A stretch of DNA of 15,728 nucleotides from Bacteroidota bacterium (GTDB taxonomy: Bacteria; Bacteroidota; Bacteroidia; Bacteroidales; B39-G9), in NCBI GenBank assembly GCA_003648455.1, contig QMPG01000039.1:1-15728 (forward strand), written 5' to 3'. Made by a program: the position numbers and the translations under genes. Under the pieces are notes generated by a model. The model saw only the letters and a list, made by a program, of their open reading frames with translations. It ran no database searches and had not been told where the DNA came from. Shown one piece after another: positions 15,271 through 15,728 of the stretch (its first letter is position 1; each line of letters begins with the position of its first letter).

Positions 15271-15728
15271 ATGTATATGAAATATTTTTTGTTTCTTTTG
15301 CTTTGTTTTTCAATATTCATCAATTCGGCATTTGCAGATAATAATATTGATAGCCTGAAAAGACAGTTATCCCTTGAGGATGAGTTAAGTAAGATAGATG
15401 TATTGCTTGCATTAAGCAAAGCATACTGGTCTGTATCACCAACAAAAGGCTTATTGTATTCAGATGAAGCTGTTATATTGGCTAAAAAAAATAATAGTAA
15501 ATATAAAGAAGCAAAAGCATTATTATACGGAGGTGTAAATGCTTATTATTTAGGGGACTATGAAAAAAGTATCAAGTATTATCAAAAATCGTTAATAATT
15601 GCAAAAGAAATTCATAATACAAGACTCTTAGCCTACAATTTGAATAATTTGGGAATGGTAAATTCTTATTTAAAAAATTATAAAAAGGCAATCAATAATT
15701 ATTCAGAATCTTCCCTTATTATGAAAGA
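15271..15728 (+). CDS. Secreted or membrane-anchored TPR protein, 5' part only (runs off right edge)
   Basis: The frame starts at ATG 15271 and is still open at the window end (152 codons); an in-frame ATG at 15277 (MKYFLFLL) is an equally good start. Residues 1-22 are a signal peptide (cut near AFA-D). From about residue 40 come tetratricopeptide repeats: VLLALSKAYWSVSPTKGLLYSDEA, then ALLYGGVNAYYLGDYEKSIKYYQKS (83-107) and AYNLNNLGMVNSYLKNYKKAINNY (121-144), with the usual small and aromatic positions. In Bacteroidota this N-terminal layout is often followed by a membrane segment and a histidine kinase, SpoIIE phosphatase or LuxR-type output domain. The deciding C-terminus is outside the window, so the output is unknown. 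Confidence 0.8.
   Translation, partial: MYMKYFLFLLLCFSIFINSAFADNNIDSLKRQLSLEDELSKIDVLLALSKAYWSVSPTKGLLYSDEAVILAKKNNSKYKEAKALLYGGVNAYYLGDYEKSIKYYQKSLIIAKEIHNTRLLAYNLNNLGMVNSYLKNYKKAINNYSESSLIMK

Noticed and set aside
15222..15419. Minus-strand ORF of 65 codons
   Set aside because: It overlaps the signal peptide and first repeat of the TPR protein on the other strand and shows no protein-like pattern.

Overview
The window comes from an AT-rich (roughly 30% G+C) Gram-negative bacterium of the Bacteroidota. The signs are a secreted protein with a CUB-like domain and SprB-type repeats, a PorT-like outer-membrane barrel, a KDO-8-phosphate synthase for lipopolysaccharide, starts without clear Shine-Dalgarno sequences, and several exact matches to the Bacteroidota -7 promoter element TAnnTTTG. 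No tRNA, rRNA, CRISPR array, integrase or transposase gene was seen. The left edge cuts a secreted adhesin-like gene and the right edge cuts a TPR-protein gene; neither is complete.

Layout. 1-884 (minus): 5' part of the secreted CUB/SprB-repeat protein. 885-1154: intergenic, with a 15-bp direct repeat near that gene and palindromic repeat-like elements, one of which could be the terminator of the next gene block. 1155-13126 (minus): six tightly packed genes filling most of the window and probably forming one operon. In transcription order they are an MFS/HEAT/degenerate cyclic-nucleotide-binding-like membrane protein; a membrane-bound HAMP-SpoIIE (PP2C-type) phosphatase; a protein of three TIR-like alpha/beta domains; an nSTAND1 NTPase with a membrane segment, a coiled coil and a WD40 propeller; a PorT-like barrel with a TPR-like N-terminal domain; and a lipoprotein predicted to be a seven-bladed propeller. 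The five junctions are +24, +33, +1, +11 and -1 nt. 13248-14018 (plus): queuosine-precursor transporter. 14131-14949 (minus): kdsA. The two genes converge on a pair of facing hairpin terminators. 15271-15728 (plus): start of a TPR protein with a signal peptide.

The most interesting part is the six-gene block. If the STAND protein has its NTPase in the cytoplasm, as the positive-inside rule suggests, its single membrane segment puts a coiled coil of about 95 residues and the WD40 propeller in the periplasm. There they could meet the periplasmic part of the barrel protein and the lipoprotein propeller. The TIR-like protein, encoded one base before the NTPase, would be its cytoplasmic partner, and the phosphatase and MFS-HEAT protein would be further inner-membrane parts. 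This reads as a possible envelope-spanning signalling or surveillance system. The architecture is inferred from sequence; the function is unknown, and a role in defence is possible but not shown.
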